A stretch of 64,000 nucleotides of DNA from the NCBI RefSeq assembly GCF_007858475.1, contig NZ_VIGX01000011.1, forward strand, positions 1-64,000, in the 5' to 3' direction. Position numbers and translations under genes: made by a program. Positions 41,933 to 50,870 of the stretch are shown piece after piece. A model generated the notes under the pieces. It made no database searches and was not told the DNA's origin. It worked only from the letters and a program-made list of their open reading frames with translations. The DNA is from Tsukamurella conjunctivitidis. Its GTDB lineage: Bacteria > Actinomycetota > Actinomycetes > Mycobacteriales > Mycobacteriaceae. Each line of letters starts with the position of its first letter. Within the stretch, counting starts at the first letter, position 1.

Positions 41933-42691
41933 ATGGATGTCTCCGGCTCCTCCGTCATCGTCACCGGTGGCGCATCCGGCCTCGGCGCCGCCACCGCGAA
42001 GCGCTTCGCCGATGCCGGCGCCACCGTCTTCGGCCTCGACCTGCAGCCGTCGATCGATAAGGCGACCCCGGTCGAGAACGTGCACCTCATCGCGACCGAC
42101 GTCACCAAGGAGGACGAGGTCCTCGCCGCGATCGCCGAGGCCGTCAAGGCGGGCCCGCTCCGGGTGGCCGTCAACTGCGCCGGCGTCGGCTGGGCCGGCC
42201 GCATCCTGTCGAAGAACGGGCCGCACGCGCTGGACCTGTTCCAGACGGTCATCAACATCAACCTGGTGGGCACGTTCAACGTGATGCGCCTGGCCGCCGA
42301 CCAGATGTCCAAGCAGGAGGCCGTCGACGAGCAGGGCTCGCGCGGCCTCATCGTCAACACCGCCTCCGTCGCGGCGTTCGAGGGCCAGATCGGCCAGATC
42401 GCCTACACCGCGTCCAAGGGCGGCGTGCACGCGATGACGATCACCGCGGCGCGCGACCTCGCGCAGTTCGGCATCCGCGTCAACACCATCGCCCCCGGCA
42501 CCATCAACACCCCGATGCTCGCCGGCGTCACCCCCGAGTTCAAGAAGACCCTCGAGGCGGGCATCCCGTTCCCGTCGCGCCTGGGCGAGCCCGCCGAGTA
42601 CGCGCAGCTGGCGTGCTTCCTCTCGGAGCACGACTACATCAACGGCGAGACGATCCGCATGGATGGGGCACTGCGGATGGCGCCGCGCTAG
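41933..42691 (+). CDS. SDR-family 3-hydroxyacyl-CoA dehydrogenase (type II, HSD17B10-like)
   Basis: 252 residues. VTGGASGLGAATAKRFADAG is the NAD-binding Rossmann start, NCAGVGWAGRI the NNAG-like motif, and AYTASKGGVHAM has the catalytic Tyr and Lys, with Ser in NTASVAAFEG. The sequence INTPMLAGVTPEFKKTLEAGIPFPSRLG, in parts, is typical of HADH2/HSD17B10 enzymes that oxidise 3-hydroxyacyl-CoAs (for example 2-methyl-3-hydroxybutyryl-CoA in isoleucine breakdown). Its last codon converges with the membrane-protein gene (4-bp overlap of 3' ends). AAGGGA precedes the ATG. Confidence 0.88.
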   Translation: MDVSGSSVIVTGGASGLGAATAKRFADAGATVFGLDLQPSIDKATPVENVHLIATDVTKEDEVLAAIAEAVKAGPLRVAVNCAGVGWAGRILSKNGPHALDLFQTVININLVGTFNVMRLAADQMSKQEAVDEQGSRGLIVNTASVAAFEGQIGQIAYTASKGGVHAMTITAARDLAQFGIRVNTIAPGTINTPMLAGVTPEFKKTLEAGIPFPSRLGEPAEYAQLACFLSEHDYINGETIRMDGALRMAPR

Positions 42692-43800
42692 ATCTGCAGC
42701 TCTTCCGCCGGCGTCGCCCCGACCGCGTCCGACAGGACGAGGAGCGGGGCGGCGTCGTCGTCGATGGAGGTGCCGTCGGGCGGCAGCACCATGCTCGACG
42801 GTGCCGGGGTCGCCCCGGCCTCGTTGCGCAGGTCGATCGCCACGAGCAGGTTGTGCACGTTTTCCTCGGGCACCCCGTCGCCGAAGTCGTCGGGCAGGTA
42901 CGGGCTGAGCTGCACCAGCACGTCGCGGATCTCGACGACCCGGCGCTGGAAGCGCAGGTGCGGGTCGCGGCGGGCCTTGCCCGCGTCGAGCACCACCTCG
43001 GGCACGGCGGTGGTGAGCAGCGTCCACAGCGGTTCGAGCCGCTTGTAGTCGCGGCGGTGCTTCTTGCGGTACTGCAGCTGCACGACGAAGCCGCGCACGC
43101 CCGGGTAGCTCAGGCCCACCACGAACAGCAGGATGCCGCCCGCGGTGCAGGCCTGCGACAGACTGAGAAGCATCGGCCAGGAGGCGACGTGGCCCGCGCT
43201 GGTGAGCACGAAGGCCACCTGGGCGAGGGAGCCGACCGCGGTGATGGCGAGGCCCGCGGACATGAGCCGCAGCGAGGTCGTGAGGTAGCCGTCGGCGAAG
43301 GGCATGAGCCGCGTCAGCGAGAGCACGCAGTCGGCGAGCCCGTACATGAGGTAGCCGCCCGCGATCACGAAGAAGACGGCGAAGCCGAGTTCCTGCACCG
43401 TGAGGGTGTCGAGGGTGGCGTCGCGCAGCGAGGGCGGCGTCACCGTCATGGCGACGGACAGGCCCACGACCGCCGCGATGAGCGGGATCGCTTCCATGCC
43501 GGCGCGGCGCTGCCGGGCCGATTCGGTGGGGCCGTAGAAGAACGCGACGGCCAGCGCCGCCACGCCCAGGGCGAGCGAGGCGTAGCCGCCAAGGCGCGAG
43601 GAACCGCGCCAGAGCGCACCGTCGATGCTCTCGGCGAGTGGCGAGCCGAGCAGGAGGACGGCCAGGGTGAGCGCGGCGATCGCGACCGTGACCGCGACGG
43701 CCTGGATGCCGGCCTTCGCGCGGTAGAGCCGGTCGACGCGCCAGCACAACACCAGTGTGAAGAACGCGACGCCGAGTACGTTCACGAGCTTCACAGCCAC
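42688..43800 (-). CDS. Seven-helix membrane protein of the HTH/ImmA module (MAB_1171c-like)
   Basis: 370 residues from a GTG at 43800; a GTG at 43794 that overlaps the previous stop as GTGA is an alternative. Seven hydrophobic helices fill residues 1-235. A basic soluble tail follows (LQYRKKHRRDYKRLEPLW, then RRVVEIRDVLVQL). The pattern fits the MAB_1171c family, described only as putative transporters in databases I know. The tail could act on DNA or protein. It overlaps the ImmA/IrrE gene by 10 bp, in a unit led by an HTH gene. Function unknown. Confidence 0.75.
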   Translation of the reverse strand: MAVKLVNVLGVAFFTLVLCWRVDRLYRAKAGIQAVAVTVAIAALTLAVLLLGSPLAESIDGALWRGSSRLGGYASLALGVAALAVAFFYGPTESARQRRAGMEAIPLIAAVVGLSVAMTVTPPSLRDATLDTLTVQELGFAVFFVIAGGYLMYGLADCVLSLTRLMPFADGYLTTSLRLMSAGLAITAVGSLAQVAFVLTSAGHVASWPMLLSLSQACTAGGILLFVVGLSYPGVRGFVVQLQYRKKHRRDYKRLEPLWTLLTTAVPEVVLDAGKARRDPHLRFQRRVVEIRDVLVQLSPYLPDDFGDGVPEENVHNLLVAIDLRNEAGATPAPSSMVLPPDGTSIDDDAAPLLVLSDAVGATPAEELQI

Positions 43801-44303
43801 CGGGAATGACCTCCCAGGGCGCGCTGGATCCCGCGCAGGCTGTCGTGCTTGGCGGTGCGACCGGCGAGGGCGCCGGCCTCAGAGGCCCACCCGAGGATGA
43901 TGGAGGCGATCATCTCGGCCTCCCACTCGTGCTCGTCGTCGTAACAGGTTCGGTGCAGGGCGGCATCGGCCTCCGGGGAGGACATCTCCGCGGTCTGCGG
44001 GGCGGCCGCAGCGGGGCCGGCGTTCTGGTGGCCCGCGATGAGGTGGCCGAACTCGTGGATGATGATCTGGTCGCGATGCGTGCGCGACGTATTGGCCTGG
44101 TAGAAGAAGTAGTCGGCGTCGTCACCCACCAGCCACAGCCCGTTCGGCATACCGACCGGCAGGGGCTGGGAGATCACCAGGATGTCCCGGCCGCGGCGCT
44201 TGCCGTACTTCTCGCACAGCTGCACGGCGTCGAAGGGCAGGTCCAGATCGAGGCTGCGCACCTCGTTCTCGCACAGGCGGCGCAGCGCTTTCACGGAACG
44301 CAT
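43791..44303 (-). CDS. ImmA/IrrE-family metallopeptidase
   Basis: 170 residues from the ATG at 44303, which follows GGAGGTGG. The motif IIIHEFGHLIAGHQ (HExxH) gives the zinc site, with Glu in EHEWEAEMIAS as third ligand. A preceding WLVGDDADYFFYQANTSRTHRDQ is typical of ImmA/IrrE proteins (COG2856 type). Relatives cut an HTH repressor: ImmA cleaves ImmR in ICEBs1, IrrE cleaves DdrO. Here an HTH gene lies 91 bp upstream on the same strand. That it cleaves that regulator is inferred. Confidence 0.88.
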   Translation of the reverse strand: MRSVKALRRLCENEVRSLDLDLPFDAVQLCEKYGKRRGRDILVISQPLPVGMPNGLWLVGDDADYFFYQANTSRTHRDQIIIHEFGHLIAGHQNAGPAAAAPQTAEMSSPEADAALHRTCYDDEHEWEAEMIASIILGWASEAGALAGRTAKHDSLRGIQRALGGHSRWL

Positions 44304-44394
44304 AGACCACCTCCACACGGTCGTAGAGGGACGACGCGCGCCGGAGGCACACCCACGGCGGCCCGGACGGGCCGCACCGTGTCAGCCGATGAGG

Positions 44395-44886
44395 CTAGAG
44401 CCCCTCGTTTTCGCGCGAGTCTACGGGAAGCTCGGGCGGGTCGGCGGGCAAGCCCTGCTGCACGCGCAGCACCTTGATGAGCTCGTTGACCATGTTCACC
44501 GAGTCCGGCGAGAGCCCCGCCAGGCGGAACGCGGCCATCTGCACCTTGGTGTCGGCCTGCAGACGCATGAGGTGGATCTGATCGCGCGTGCGCTGGGCGG
44601 CCTCGTCCTCGAGGAAGTAGTGCACGTCCACGCCGAACGCGGCCGAGATGCCCTCGACGGTGCGGAAGGACGGCGACTTCGCCTTGCCGGAACGGAGCTG
44701 GCTCAGGTACGACTCGCCCAGGCGGAAGCCCAGGGCGGTCGAGCGCTGGGCGATCGCCTTCGCGGTGAATGCGCGGCCGTTCGGGCCGGGCACCGTGCGG
44801 AACAGCTCCTCGAGACGACTCGCGAACAAGCCCTGGCCCACCAGGGCGTCGCTGTCGTACTTATTACCTGTATCCACTTGTGCCAT
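44395..44886 (-). CDS. EspR-like XRE-family DNA-binding regulator
   Basis: 163 residues from the ATG at 44886; GTG at V4 has better spacing from GAGAGGG and may be the start. HTH region: FASRLEELFRTV, then AFTAKAIAQRST, ESYLSQLRSGKAKSPSFRTVEGISAAFGVDVHYF (in parts). The YLSQLRSGKxxxPS segment resembles EspR (Rv3849) of M. tuberculosis, which has a long C-terminal dimer region like LSPDSVNMVNELIKVL here. EspR is a nucleoid-associated regulator of ESX-1 secretion genes; the position near sodA fits. It leads the ImmA/IrrE module instead of standing alone. Which role applies cannot be told. Confidence 0.85.
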   Translation of the reverse strand: MAQVDTGNKYDSDALVGQGLFASRLEELFRTVPGPNGRAFTAKAIAQRSTALGFRLGESYLSQLRSGKAKSPSFRTVEGISAAFGVDVHYFLEDEAAQRTRDQIHLMRLQADTKVQMAAFRLAGLSPDSVNMVNELIKVLRVQQGLPADPPELPVDSRENEGL

Positions 44887-45069
44887 CCCTCTCTATCACC
44901 GGCACGACCTCCGCCCGCGGAACACATTTTGTTGCGAGTCCACAAGCTTCAATCACACTATAGCGCACTTCACCATGAGACACGACCGCTTCGTGATCAG
45001 CTATCACTCATGAGCGCGGATACTGTATTCTTACCTACGCCTGTGTACGAATAGCGGAAGGGGTGTGTT
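44887..45069. promoter_or_regulatory. AT-rich divergent promoter region with ATACTGTAT dyad
   Basis: 183 bp between the EspR-like gene and the secreted low-complexity protein, AT-richer than the window. CACACTATAGCGC contains a possible -10 element. GGATACTGTATTC (near 45017-45029) has the dyad ATAC-T-GTAT; the same 12-mer GATACTGTATTC recurs at 56709-56720. It might be a regulator site or a promoter. Confidence 0.5.
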
Positions 45070-46239
45070 GTGTCGCGTCCGACGCACCTCGGTCGACGTC
45101 TCCGCGCCATCGGCGTGACCGCTCTCGCCGTGGGCGCCATCGCGTCCGCGCCCGCCTGGGCCGACCCCGATTCGTCCGATAACAGCAGCTCCGGCTCCGA
45201 TTCGACGTCGCAGACGGACTCCGGCTCGTCCGGCTCCACCGGTTCGTCCTCCAGCTCCAGCGGCTCGTCGAGCGCGGGGTCCTCGAGCGCCGGCTCCTCC
45301 GGCTCGATCGGTGCGTCGAGCACCGGCTCGTCCGGGCGCGGTTCCGGGTCCGACGACAGCTCGTCCGCGCGGACGAGCTCCTCCGACGACGACAAGGCCG
45401 GCGCCGACAAGACCGATCCGACCACGCACGAGAAGGACCCCGACGAGGGCAAGGACGCGGACGACAAAGACCAGTCCGGCAAGGACAAGGACCAGTCCGG
45501 CAAGGACAAGGACCAGTCCGGCAAGGACAAGCACGGGGGCGGTCTCCTCGGAGGAATCCTCGGAGGGATCTTCGGCCACGGCGGCTCCGGCGGCGGTTCG
45601 ACGGGTGGTTCGACCGGCGGCTCGACGGGTTCGACCGGCGGCTCGGCCGGCGCCCCCGCCACCGGCCCGAGCGGCACGAGCGGCTCCACCGGTACGACGG
45701 GCTCCGGCGGCGCGCCCATCTCCAGCGGCGGCGGCGTCCGCACCGGCAACCCGCTCCCCGAGTCCTCGGGAGCGGGGAAGGACAGTGCCGACGGCGGCAG
45801 CGGTGGCAGCGCCCCGAACTCCGGCGCCCCGGCTGCGGCGCCCGCCGCACCGGCGGCACCCGTCCCCGCGGCCCCCGTCGTCGCGGCACCGATCATCGTC
45901 CCGCCGGCCGTGATGGGGCCGGCCGTCCCCGCGCCGGCGGCGAAGCCGCGCCCCGCGGCCCCGGCCCCCGCGCCGGCACCGGCACCTGCACCGGCACCTG
46001 CGCCGGCACCGTCGAACACCGATCGCGCGCCGTCGGACCGCAGCTCCGGGGGGAGCGGTGAGTCGACCGTCTTCGCGGCGGCGTACACCTCCGCGCAGCG
46101 CGTCGCGCCCGTCGCGGCGGAGACCGCACGGCAGCTCTCGCCCGCGATGATCGCCATCCTCGGCGGCATCGCGCTGCTGGGCAGCGGCAGCTTCGCCGAT
46201 GCCCTGCGGCGCGCGCACCTGCGCCAGGCCCAGGCCTGA
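45070..46239 (+). CDS. Secreted low-complexity Ser/Gly/Ala/Pro-rich wall protein with C-terminal anchor
   Basis: 389 residues from a GTG after GGAAGGGG. A signal peptide (LRAIGVTALAVGAIASAP, cut after AWA) leads to a Ser/Thr/Asp-rich region (residues 30-110), then KDKDQSG repeated three times (45461-45531), Gly-rich GGLLGGILGGIFG, and long Ala/Pro stretches. A hydrophobic helix (SPAMIAILGGIALLGSG) near the end is followed by a short basic tail, a form of surface anchor without LPXTG. No catalytic domain. It probably spans the wall as a stalk or spacer. Divergent from the EspR-like gene. Confidence 0.7.
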   Translation: MSRPTHLGRRLRAIGVTALAVGAIASAPAWADPDSSDNSSSGSDSTSQTDSGSSGSTGSSSSSSGSSSAGSSSAGSSGSIGASSTGSSGRGSGSDDSSSARTSSSDDDKAGADKTDPTTHEKDPDEGKDADDKDQSGKDKDQSGKDKDQSGKDKHGGGLLGGILGGIFGHGGSGGGSTGGSTGGSTGSTGGSAGAPATGPSGTSGSTGTTGSGGAPISSGGGVRTGNPLPESSGAGKDSADGGSGGSAPNSGAPAAAPAAPAAPVPAAPVVAAPIIVPPAVMGPAVPAPAAKPRPAAPAPAPAPAPAPAPAPAPSNTDRAPSDRSSGGSGESTVFAAAYTSAQRVAPVAAETARQLSPAMIAILGGIALLGSGSFADALRRAHLRQAQA

Positions 46240-46258
46240 CGCCCGCCTCCGGCCGGAG

Positions 46259-47806
46259 CTAGCCCTCCACGACCGGCAGCGCCAACACGCGCTCGCTCGC
46301 CATGAACGCGCGCAGCGCGGCGGTGGCCTTCACATCGTCCTCGTTGTACTCGAGGATCCGCTGCCGCTGCGCCGCACGATCCGCGTCGGCGAACCCCGCG
46401 TCGATGCCGACACCCACCCGGTACCAGAGCATCGACGCCTCGCCGCCCGCCTCGGCGTCGCGCCACTGGAATCCGGCGACCGGCGCGACCTTCTTCAGGC
46501 CGCGCCCCTCGAGGGAGAGGAAGGCGTCGCCGACGGCGTCGAACATGTCGACCCACTCCGGTGAGGCGATGAACTCCTCCACCGCGCGCCGTGCGGGGAT
46601 GCCAGGCTCGCCGGCGAACCGGTCGGCGGAGGCCAGCAGCCACTTGTTCTCGGCGTTCTGCGAGTAGCAGTACGCGGCGAAGGTCTTGCCGGCGGCGTGC
46701 GCCTCCGCGCGACGGTCCATCAGGTACGCCCAGAACTCGGCGAAGGAGCGGGCCTCGTCGCGCGTGGGCACGGGGTCCCAGGTGACGAACGGCCGGTACC
46801 CGAGCTCGACCCCGTCGCGCCGCAGCCACGTGCCCCAGAGGTACGCGCCGTACTCCTGGTAGCTCTCCATGTCGACGTCCACCTCGACGTCGGCCCGCCG
46901 GACCTTCACCTCGGGCCGCCGGCGCACCAGCACCTGCCCCTCGCGCCAGGCCCGCGCCATGGCCCGCAGGTCCGCGATCGGCACGGGCACGTCCTCGGGC
47001 TGCGGCCCCGCGTACTCGGCCAGTTGGTCGACGGTGACGATGCCCACCGCCCGCAGTCCCGCCACCGAGCGCCCGTCGGCCACCAGGCTCACATCGCGCG
47101 CCAGCGTCAGCGTCTGCGCGCACTGCGGCCACCAGGGGCACCGCCGGCATTCCGCGACGCGCACCGGCTCGGTCGGGGCGGTCCCGGCCAGCACGGCCCG
47201 ACGGTCCGCGAACCGCTCGTCGTAGGCGGCCAGGAGCGGGCCGACCTCGTGCACGACGATGCGCGCACCGTCGACCCCGATGCTGCCGCCGAGCAGTGTG
47301 CGGGACGCGAAGCCCGAGTCCTGCAGCATGCGGGTGAGGTGGGCCAGGCGCATCTGGTCGCCGCGGTGCTGCCGCGAGCGAACCGTCCCGTCCTCCCGGG
47401 GTTCCCAGCGGTCCAGCGGCGACGTGACGGCGCCGGAGCCCGGGTCGCAGGTCTTGTGGTTGACCACGATGACGGGGATGTAGCCGTCGGCGAGGCGGAT
47501 CAGGAGCTCGCTGTGGCCGCGACGGTCGTGGGCCGTGGGGAGCACGGCGTTCCAGATGCGGTCGGCGCCGTCCTCCATCGCGGCGAGGGTGCGGCGCACC
47601 GCGCCCTCCCCCGGCTCGATGATCGTCAGCCCCGGCAGCCGGTCCCGGACGGAGGCGCGGAAGACCGCCGCCGCCTCGACCCGCAGCTCCATGCCGGGGT
47701 CGGGGTCGCCCTGCGGTGCCCGCGCCTCGAGCGCCAAGCGGTGCCGACAACCGGTGAGCGACCGCGCGCTCACCGGATTCGTCGTCGTTGCCTCGTCGAT
47801 GTTCAC
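46259..47806 (-). CDS. TM0106-family RecB-like nuclease
   Basis: 515 residues read from a GTG at 47806. RecB-type nuclease features: SARSLTGCRHRLALEARAP near the start, VVNHKTCDPGS, and a Cys-rich VRVAECRRCPWWPQCAQTL that fits an iron-sulfur-like cluster of AddB/Cas4 type. The C-terminal half (VDVDMESYQEYGAYLWGTWL, then YNEDDVKATAALRAFM) resembles an RNase H-like/DnaQ-type domain with catalytic acids (D/E...ED). This TM0106 arrangement is common in actinobacteria and is of unknown role. Upstream ATG starts give an unnatural basic N-terminus and overlap the divergent gene. Confidence 0.8.
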   Translation of the reverse strand: MNIDEATTTNPVSARSLTGCRHRLALEARAPQGDPDPGMELRVEAAAVFRASVRDRLPGLTIIEPGEGAVRRTLAAMEDGADRIWNAVLPTAHDRRGHSELLIRLADGYIPVIVVNHKTCDPGSGAVTSPLDRWEPREDGTVRSRQHRGDQMRLAHLTRMLQDSGFASRTLLGGSIGVDGARIVVHEVGPLLAAYDERFADRRAVLAGTAPTEPVRVAECRRCPWWPQCAQTLTLARDVSLVADGRSVAGLRAVGIVTVDQLAEYAGPQPEDVPVPIADLRAMARAWREGQVLVRRRPEVKVRRADVEVDVDMESYQEYGAYLWGTWLRRDGVELGYRPFVTWDPVPTRDEARSFAEFWAYLMDRRAEAHAAGKTFAAYCYSQNAENKWLLASADRFAGEPGIPARRAVEEFIASPEWVDMFDAVGDAFLSLEGRGLKKVAPVAGFQWRDAEAGGEASMLWYRVGVGIDAGFADADRAAQRQRILEYNEDDVKATAALRAFMASERVLALPVVEG

Positions 47807-47903
47807 TTCACTAGCAGTATGGCGGGCGGCACCGACAACCCGCGGAGCCGCGCTGTGCAATGCTGTAGCGGACGGCAGTACTGACCTACAAGGACGTGCA
47901 CTG

Positions 47904-48599
47904 ATGGGTTTGTTCGGCAAGAAGACGAAGTCCTCCCGCGCGGAACGTCGCGCGCAGGCCAAGGCGCTCAAGTCCAAGGCGCGCCTCGAGGCGAAGCTCG
48001 CCGCCAAGAACGCGGATCGTGATGCCAAGCGCGTCGTGAAGACCGCGTCGAAGAGCGAGCGCAAGGCCCTCAAGGCCGACCTGCAGCGTTCCAAGATCGT
48101 GGCGAAGGCGCAGGGCAAGGCCGATGCGGCCAACCTGAAGATCGCCGAGACGAACGCCCGCGCGGCCGTCGAGGGCAAGCTGCTCTCCGAGGCGCGGCTC
48201 AAGCGCTACATCTCGACCGCGCGCCTCCTGGCGCCCGTCGTGGTGCCGATCGCCTACCGGGCCGCACAGGCCGGCCGGAACCAGCTCGACGCCGCGAAGG
48301 CCTCGCGCCTGGGCGTGCCGGTCGACGAGGTCGCGGCGTTCGCCGGCTACGGCGGCGGCCTGTCGGCGCGGGTCGCGGCGGCCCGGCGCTCCCTGGATCA
48401 GCTCGCGGCCACGCACCCCGATGCGGAGACCAAGTCCTTCACCGCCGCCGTCGCGCAGCGCCTCGACGATCTGGGCACCGCGATCACCGCGTCCGAGTCG
48501 ATGCCGCCCGCCCGGCGTCGCCCGGCGCACCAGGCGATCGCCCGCGAGCTCGACGGCATCGACGCCGACCTGCTCAACCGCCTCGGCGTCAGCTCCTGA
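47904..48599 (+). CDS. Basic coiled-coil protein (DUF6474-like)
   Basis: 231 residues from the ATG at 47904. The first 100 residues are almost all Lys/Arg/Ala (KKTKSSRAERRAQAKALKSK and more), predicted as a long helix. A hydrophobic part (RLLAPVVVPIAYRAAQAG) and a soluble Ala-rich end follow. Mycobacterial relatives in this family have no known role. High positive charge could bind nucleic acid or the membrane. It is divergent from the RecB-like nuclease (97-bp gap). Confidence 0.72.
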   Translation: MGLFGKKTKSSRAERRAQAKALKSKARLEAKLAAKNADRDAKRVVKTASKSERKALKADLQRSKIVAKAQGKADAANLKIAETNARAAVEGKLLSEARLKRYISTARLLAPVVVPIAYRAAQAGRNQLDAAKASRLGVPVDEVAAFAGYGGGLSARVAAARRSLDQLAATHPDAETKSFTAAVAQRLDDLGTAITASESMPPARRRPAHQAIARELDGIDADLLNRLGVSS

Positions 48600-48621
48600 T
48601 CCGGGCCCTCCGCGCGGCGGT

Positions 48622-49182
48622 TCACCGCTGCCGCGCGGAGGCGTCGGTGACCAGCTCCGGACACGACGCACCGGTCCGTAGCTCGTAGTGCCAGACCTCG
48701 TTCGCGTACGTCCGGCACAGACCGAAGCGCTCGGAGTAGCGGTCCATCCAGTAGGCGGCCTCCGTCGGACCGACGTCGACGGCGTCCCCCGTCACGTGCT
48801 CCGACTCCGCCGGGCTCGCGACCAGCCGCGCCGCCTCCTCCGCCCCGTCGCGGCGCACGGCATCGTCGTAGAGGTACTGCTGGTATCGAGCCGATCGCCA
48901 GCCCGAGGTGAGATGCATCGTCACGCCGTCGCGCTCGGCCGCCTGTGCCGCCCTCCGCACCGCCTTCCGCAGGCGCGGGTCGAGCTTCGTGACCGCCGGG
49001 ACGTCCGCGTCGACGGCCACGCGGTCCAGGACGACGCCGTCGGCCTCCCCCAGTTGCCCGACGGTGCCCGGACCCGTCCCGTTCGGTATCCCCGGGAGCG
49101 TCTCCGAACACGCCGCGATCACCGCCACAGCGGCGATCAACACCGCCAGCGCCGCAGCCGATTTCGTGAGTAGCTGAGCCAT
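48622..49182 (-). CDS. VanY-type D-alanyl-D-alanine carboxypeptidase lipoprotein
   Basis: 186 residues. A signal peptide with lipobox (AVIAACS) directs lipidation at the Cys. The peptidase M15B site is seen in MHLTSGWRSARYQQYLYD, ESEHVTGDAVDVGP (His and Asp ligands) and EVWHYELRTG (catalytic Glu-equivalent and His). The enzyme would trim the last D-Ala from peptidoglycan stems on the outer face of the membrane. Length fits the short VanY group. It converges with the preceding gene (22-bp gap) and is divergent from the glycosyltransferase (191 bp, no other feature seen). Confidence 0.88.
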   Translation of the reverse strand: MAQLLTKSAAALAVLIAAVAVIAACSETLPGIPNGTGPGTVGQLGEADGVVLDRVAVDADVPAVTKLDPRLRKAVRRAAQAAERDGVTMHLTSGWRSARYQQYLYDDAVRRDGAEEAARLVASPAESEHVTGDAVDVGPTEAAYWMDRYSERFGLCRTYANEVWHYELRTGASCPELVTDASARQR

Positions 49183-49373
49183 GTGCTCACGATGGGCTGC
49201 GCACGTCTCGGTACCGTCCCCGACGGTCCGCCGTCCCGTCCCAGTCGCGCCTCAAACCTGCGACCCACGCTGTACCGCACACCCTGCGAAGCCCGCGACG
49301 ACGGTGTGGGCCTGTGAGTAGTCTCACCGGCTGCCGCACTGCGACCACCGCGGGGCGGACGTAGCGTTTCGCC

Positions 49374-50234
49374 ATGGCAGAGAGCACATTGACCGTTGTC
49401 GTTCCCGCCTACAACGAGGACGAGGTCATCGAGGAATGCCTCGAGCGACTGCTCGCCGAGGGCTCCGAGATCGACGAGATCATCGTGGTCGACAACAACT
49501 CGACCGACCGCACCGTCGCCCTGGTGGAGGCCACTGCCGCGGCGAACCCCGTCGTGAAACTGATCCGCGAGACCCGGCAGGGCCTGGTGTGGGCCCGCAA
49601 CGCGGGTCTCGACGCCGCCACGTCGTCGGTGATCGCCCGCATCGACGCGGACACCGTCGTCGCTCCGGGGTGGGCGCGGCGCCTGCGCACGTTCTTCGAC
49701 ACCGACGACGGCCGCGGCTTCGACGTCGTCTCCACCCTCGGGGAGTTCCGCGGGCTGCCCGGACGCCGCTTCCAGTCCGCGCTGAACAAGTGGAACGATC
49801 CGTTCGGGCGCAACGAGAAGCGCGCGCAGCGGGTGAGCTACTGCTTCGGCCCGAGCATGGCCTTCCGCGCCGAGACGTGGCGTCGGATACGGCCGCGCGT
49901 CGCGATGCGCCGCGACGTCTTCGAGGACGTCGACATCGCCCTCTGCGTCCAGGACTCCGGCGGGGAGTGCGCGCTGATCCGCGATGTCGTGGTGGAGGTC
50001 TCGCCCCGCCGCTTCTACACCGGCGTCGGCAGCTACGCGACGTACGCCGCGTACCTGCCCCGCACCTTCTGGATCCACGGCAGGCGGGGAACGGCCACCT
50101 GGCTGACGGCGGCGCTCCCGCTGACCGTCGGCTTCCACGCGGCGCGACTCGCGATCCTGCGCGGCATCGGCGACGGCGGCTTCGCCCTGCGGAACGTCTT
50201 CCGAAGCACCGGCACGGAGCGAGAGCGACCATGA
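49374..50234 (+). CDS. Family 2 glycosyltransferase
   Basis: 286 residues. The GT-A start TLTVVVPAYNEDEVIEECLERL binds the UDP/GDP-sugar, with IIVVDNNSTDRT and IARIDADTVV (the DxD metal motif). FGPSMAFRAETWRRI and EDVDIALCV (ED catalytic pair) follow. The donor and acceptor are unknown; relatives build polyprenyl-linked sugars or wall glycolipids. Its stop overlaps the next gene (ATGA), so they work together. The 191 bp before it (49183-49373) contain no ORF I can support. Confidence 0.88.
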   Translation: MAESTLTVVVPAYNEDEVIEECLERLLAEGSEIDEIIVVDNNSTDRTVALVEATAAANPVVKLIRETRQGLVWARNAGLDAATSSVIARIDADTVVAPGWARRLRTFFDTDDGRGFDVVSTLGEFRGLPGRRFQSALNKWNDPFGRNEKRAQRVSYCFGPSMAFRAETWRRIRPRVAMRRDVFEDVDIALCVQDSGGECALIRDVVVEVSPRRFYTGVGSYATYAAYLPRTFWIHGRRGTATWLTAALPLTVGFHAARLAILRGIGDGGFALRNVFRSTGTERERP

Positions 50235-50860
50235 GGCGGCCGCCACCGGCGATCCTGGGCGCACTCCTCCCGGTGATCGCCTACTTCAGCGCCACGCGCC
50301 TGGCCGGCCTGTCACAGCTGAACGGCGTCGTGCTCGGCATCGTCACGGGTTTGGTGATCGTCGCCTGGCGCATGCTCGCCACCCGCCAGGTCGGTCAGCT
50401 GGAGCTGTTCACGACGGCCATCCTCGCCGTGGCCCTCATCCCGTCACTCGTCACCGGGGAACCGCGGATCGCCCTGGCGGCGCAGTCCATCGACGGCTTC
50501 TTCGCGGCGGCCTACTTCCTCGTCTCGGCCTTCACCCGCAGACCACTCGTGGCGAGCATCCTCGAGCCGATGTACGTGAAGGCGCTCAAGGTCGAACCGA
50601 CGGCGTGGGAGCGGTGCCTCGATGAGTCACCGCGGTTCCGCAACCGGATCCGCTGGATGAGCGCGGTCTGCGCCGTCACCGCAGTCACCGGATCGTCGGC
50701 CGGCCTGTACCTCGCCCTGCACTACCCGATCGACACCGTGGTTCTCGTCGGTCCGGTGATCGGCTTCGTCCTGGTACCGCTGGCACTGATCGTCATCAAA
50801 CTGGCGGACCGGCCCCTCCGCACGGAGCTGCGCCGCCCCGCAGGCCCCCAACCCGCCTGA
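50231..50860 (+). CDS. Integral membrane protein coupled to the glycosyltransferase
   Basis: 209 residues; start overlaps the glycosyltransferase stop. Five or six hydrophobic helices with short loops. WRMLATRQVGQLELFTTAIL and DESPRFRNRIRWMSAVCAVTA (parts) resemble VC0807-like small membrane proteins in databases, whose role is not known. Coupling suggests that it anchors the glycosyltransferase or handles its lipid substrate. Confidence 0.75.
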   Translation: MRRPPPAILGALLPVIAYFSATRLAGLSQLNGVVLGIVTGLVIVAWRMLATRQVGQLELFTTAILAVALIPSLVTGEPRIALAAQSIDGFFAAAYFLVSAFTRRPLVASILEPMYVKALKVEPTAWERCLDESPRFRNRIRWMSAVCAVTAVTGSSAGLYLALHYPIDTVVLVGPVIGFVLVPLALIVIKLADRPLRTELRRPAGPQPA

Positions 50861-50870
50861 CCGCGCGCGG

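Noticed and set aside
45461-45531. Short tandem repeats that could be taken for a CRISPR-like array
   Set aside because: The 21-bp units are contiguous, without spacers, and encode KDKDQSG in frame in the secreted protein.
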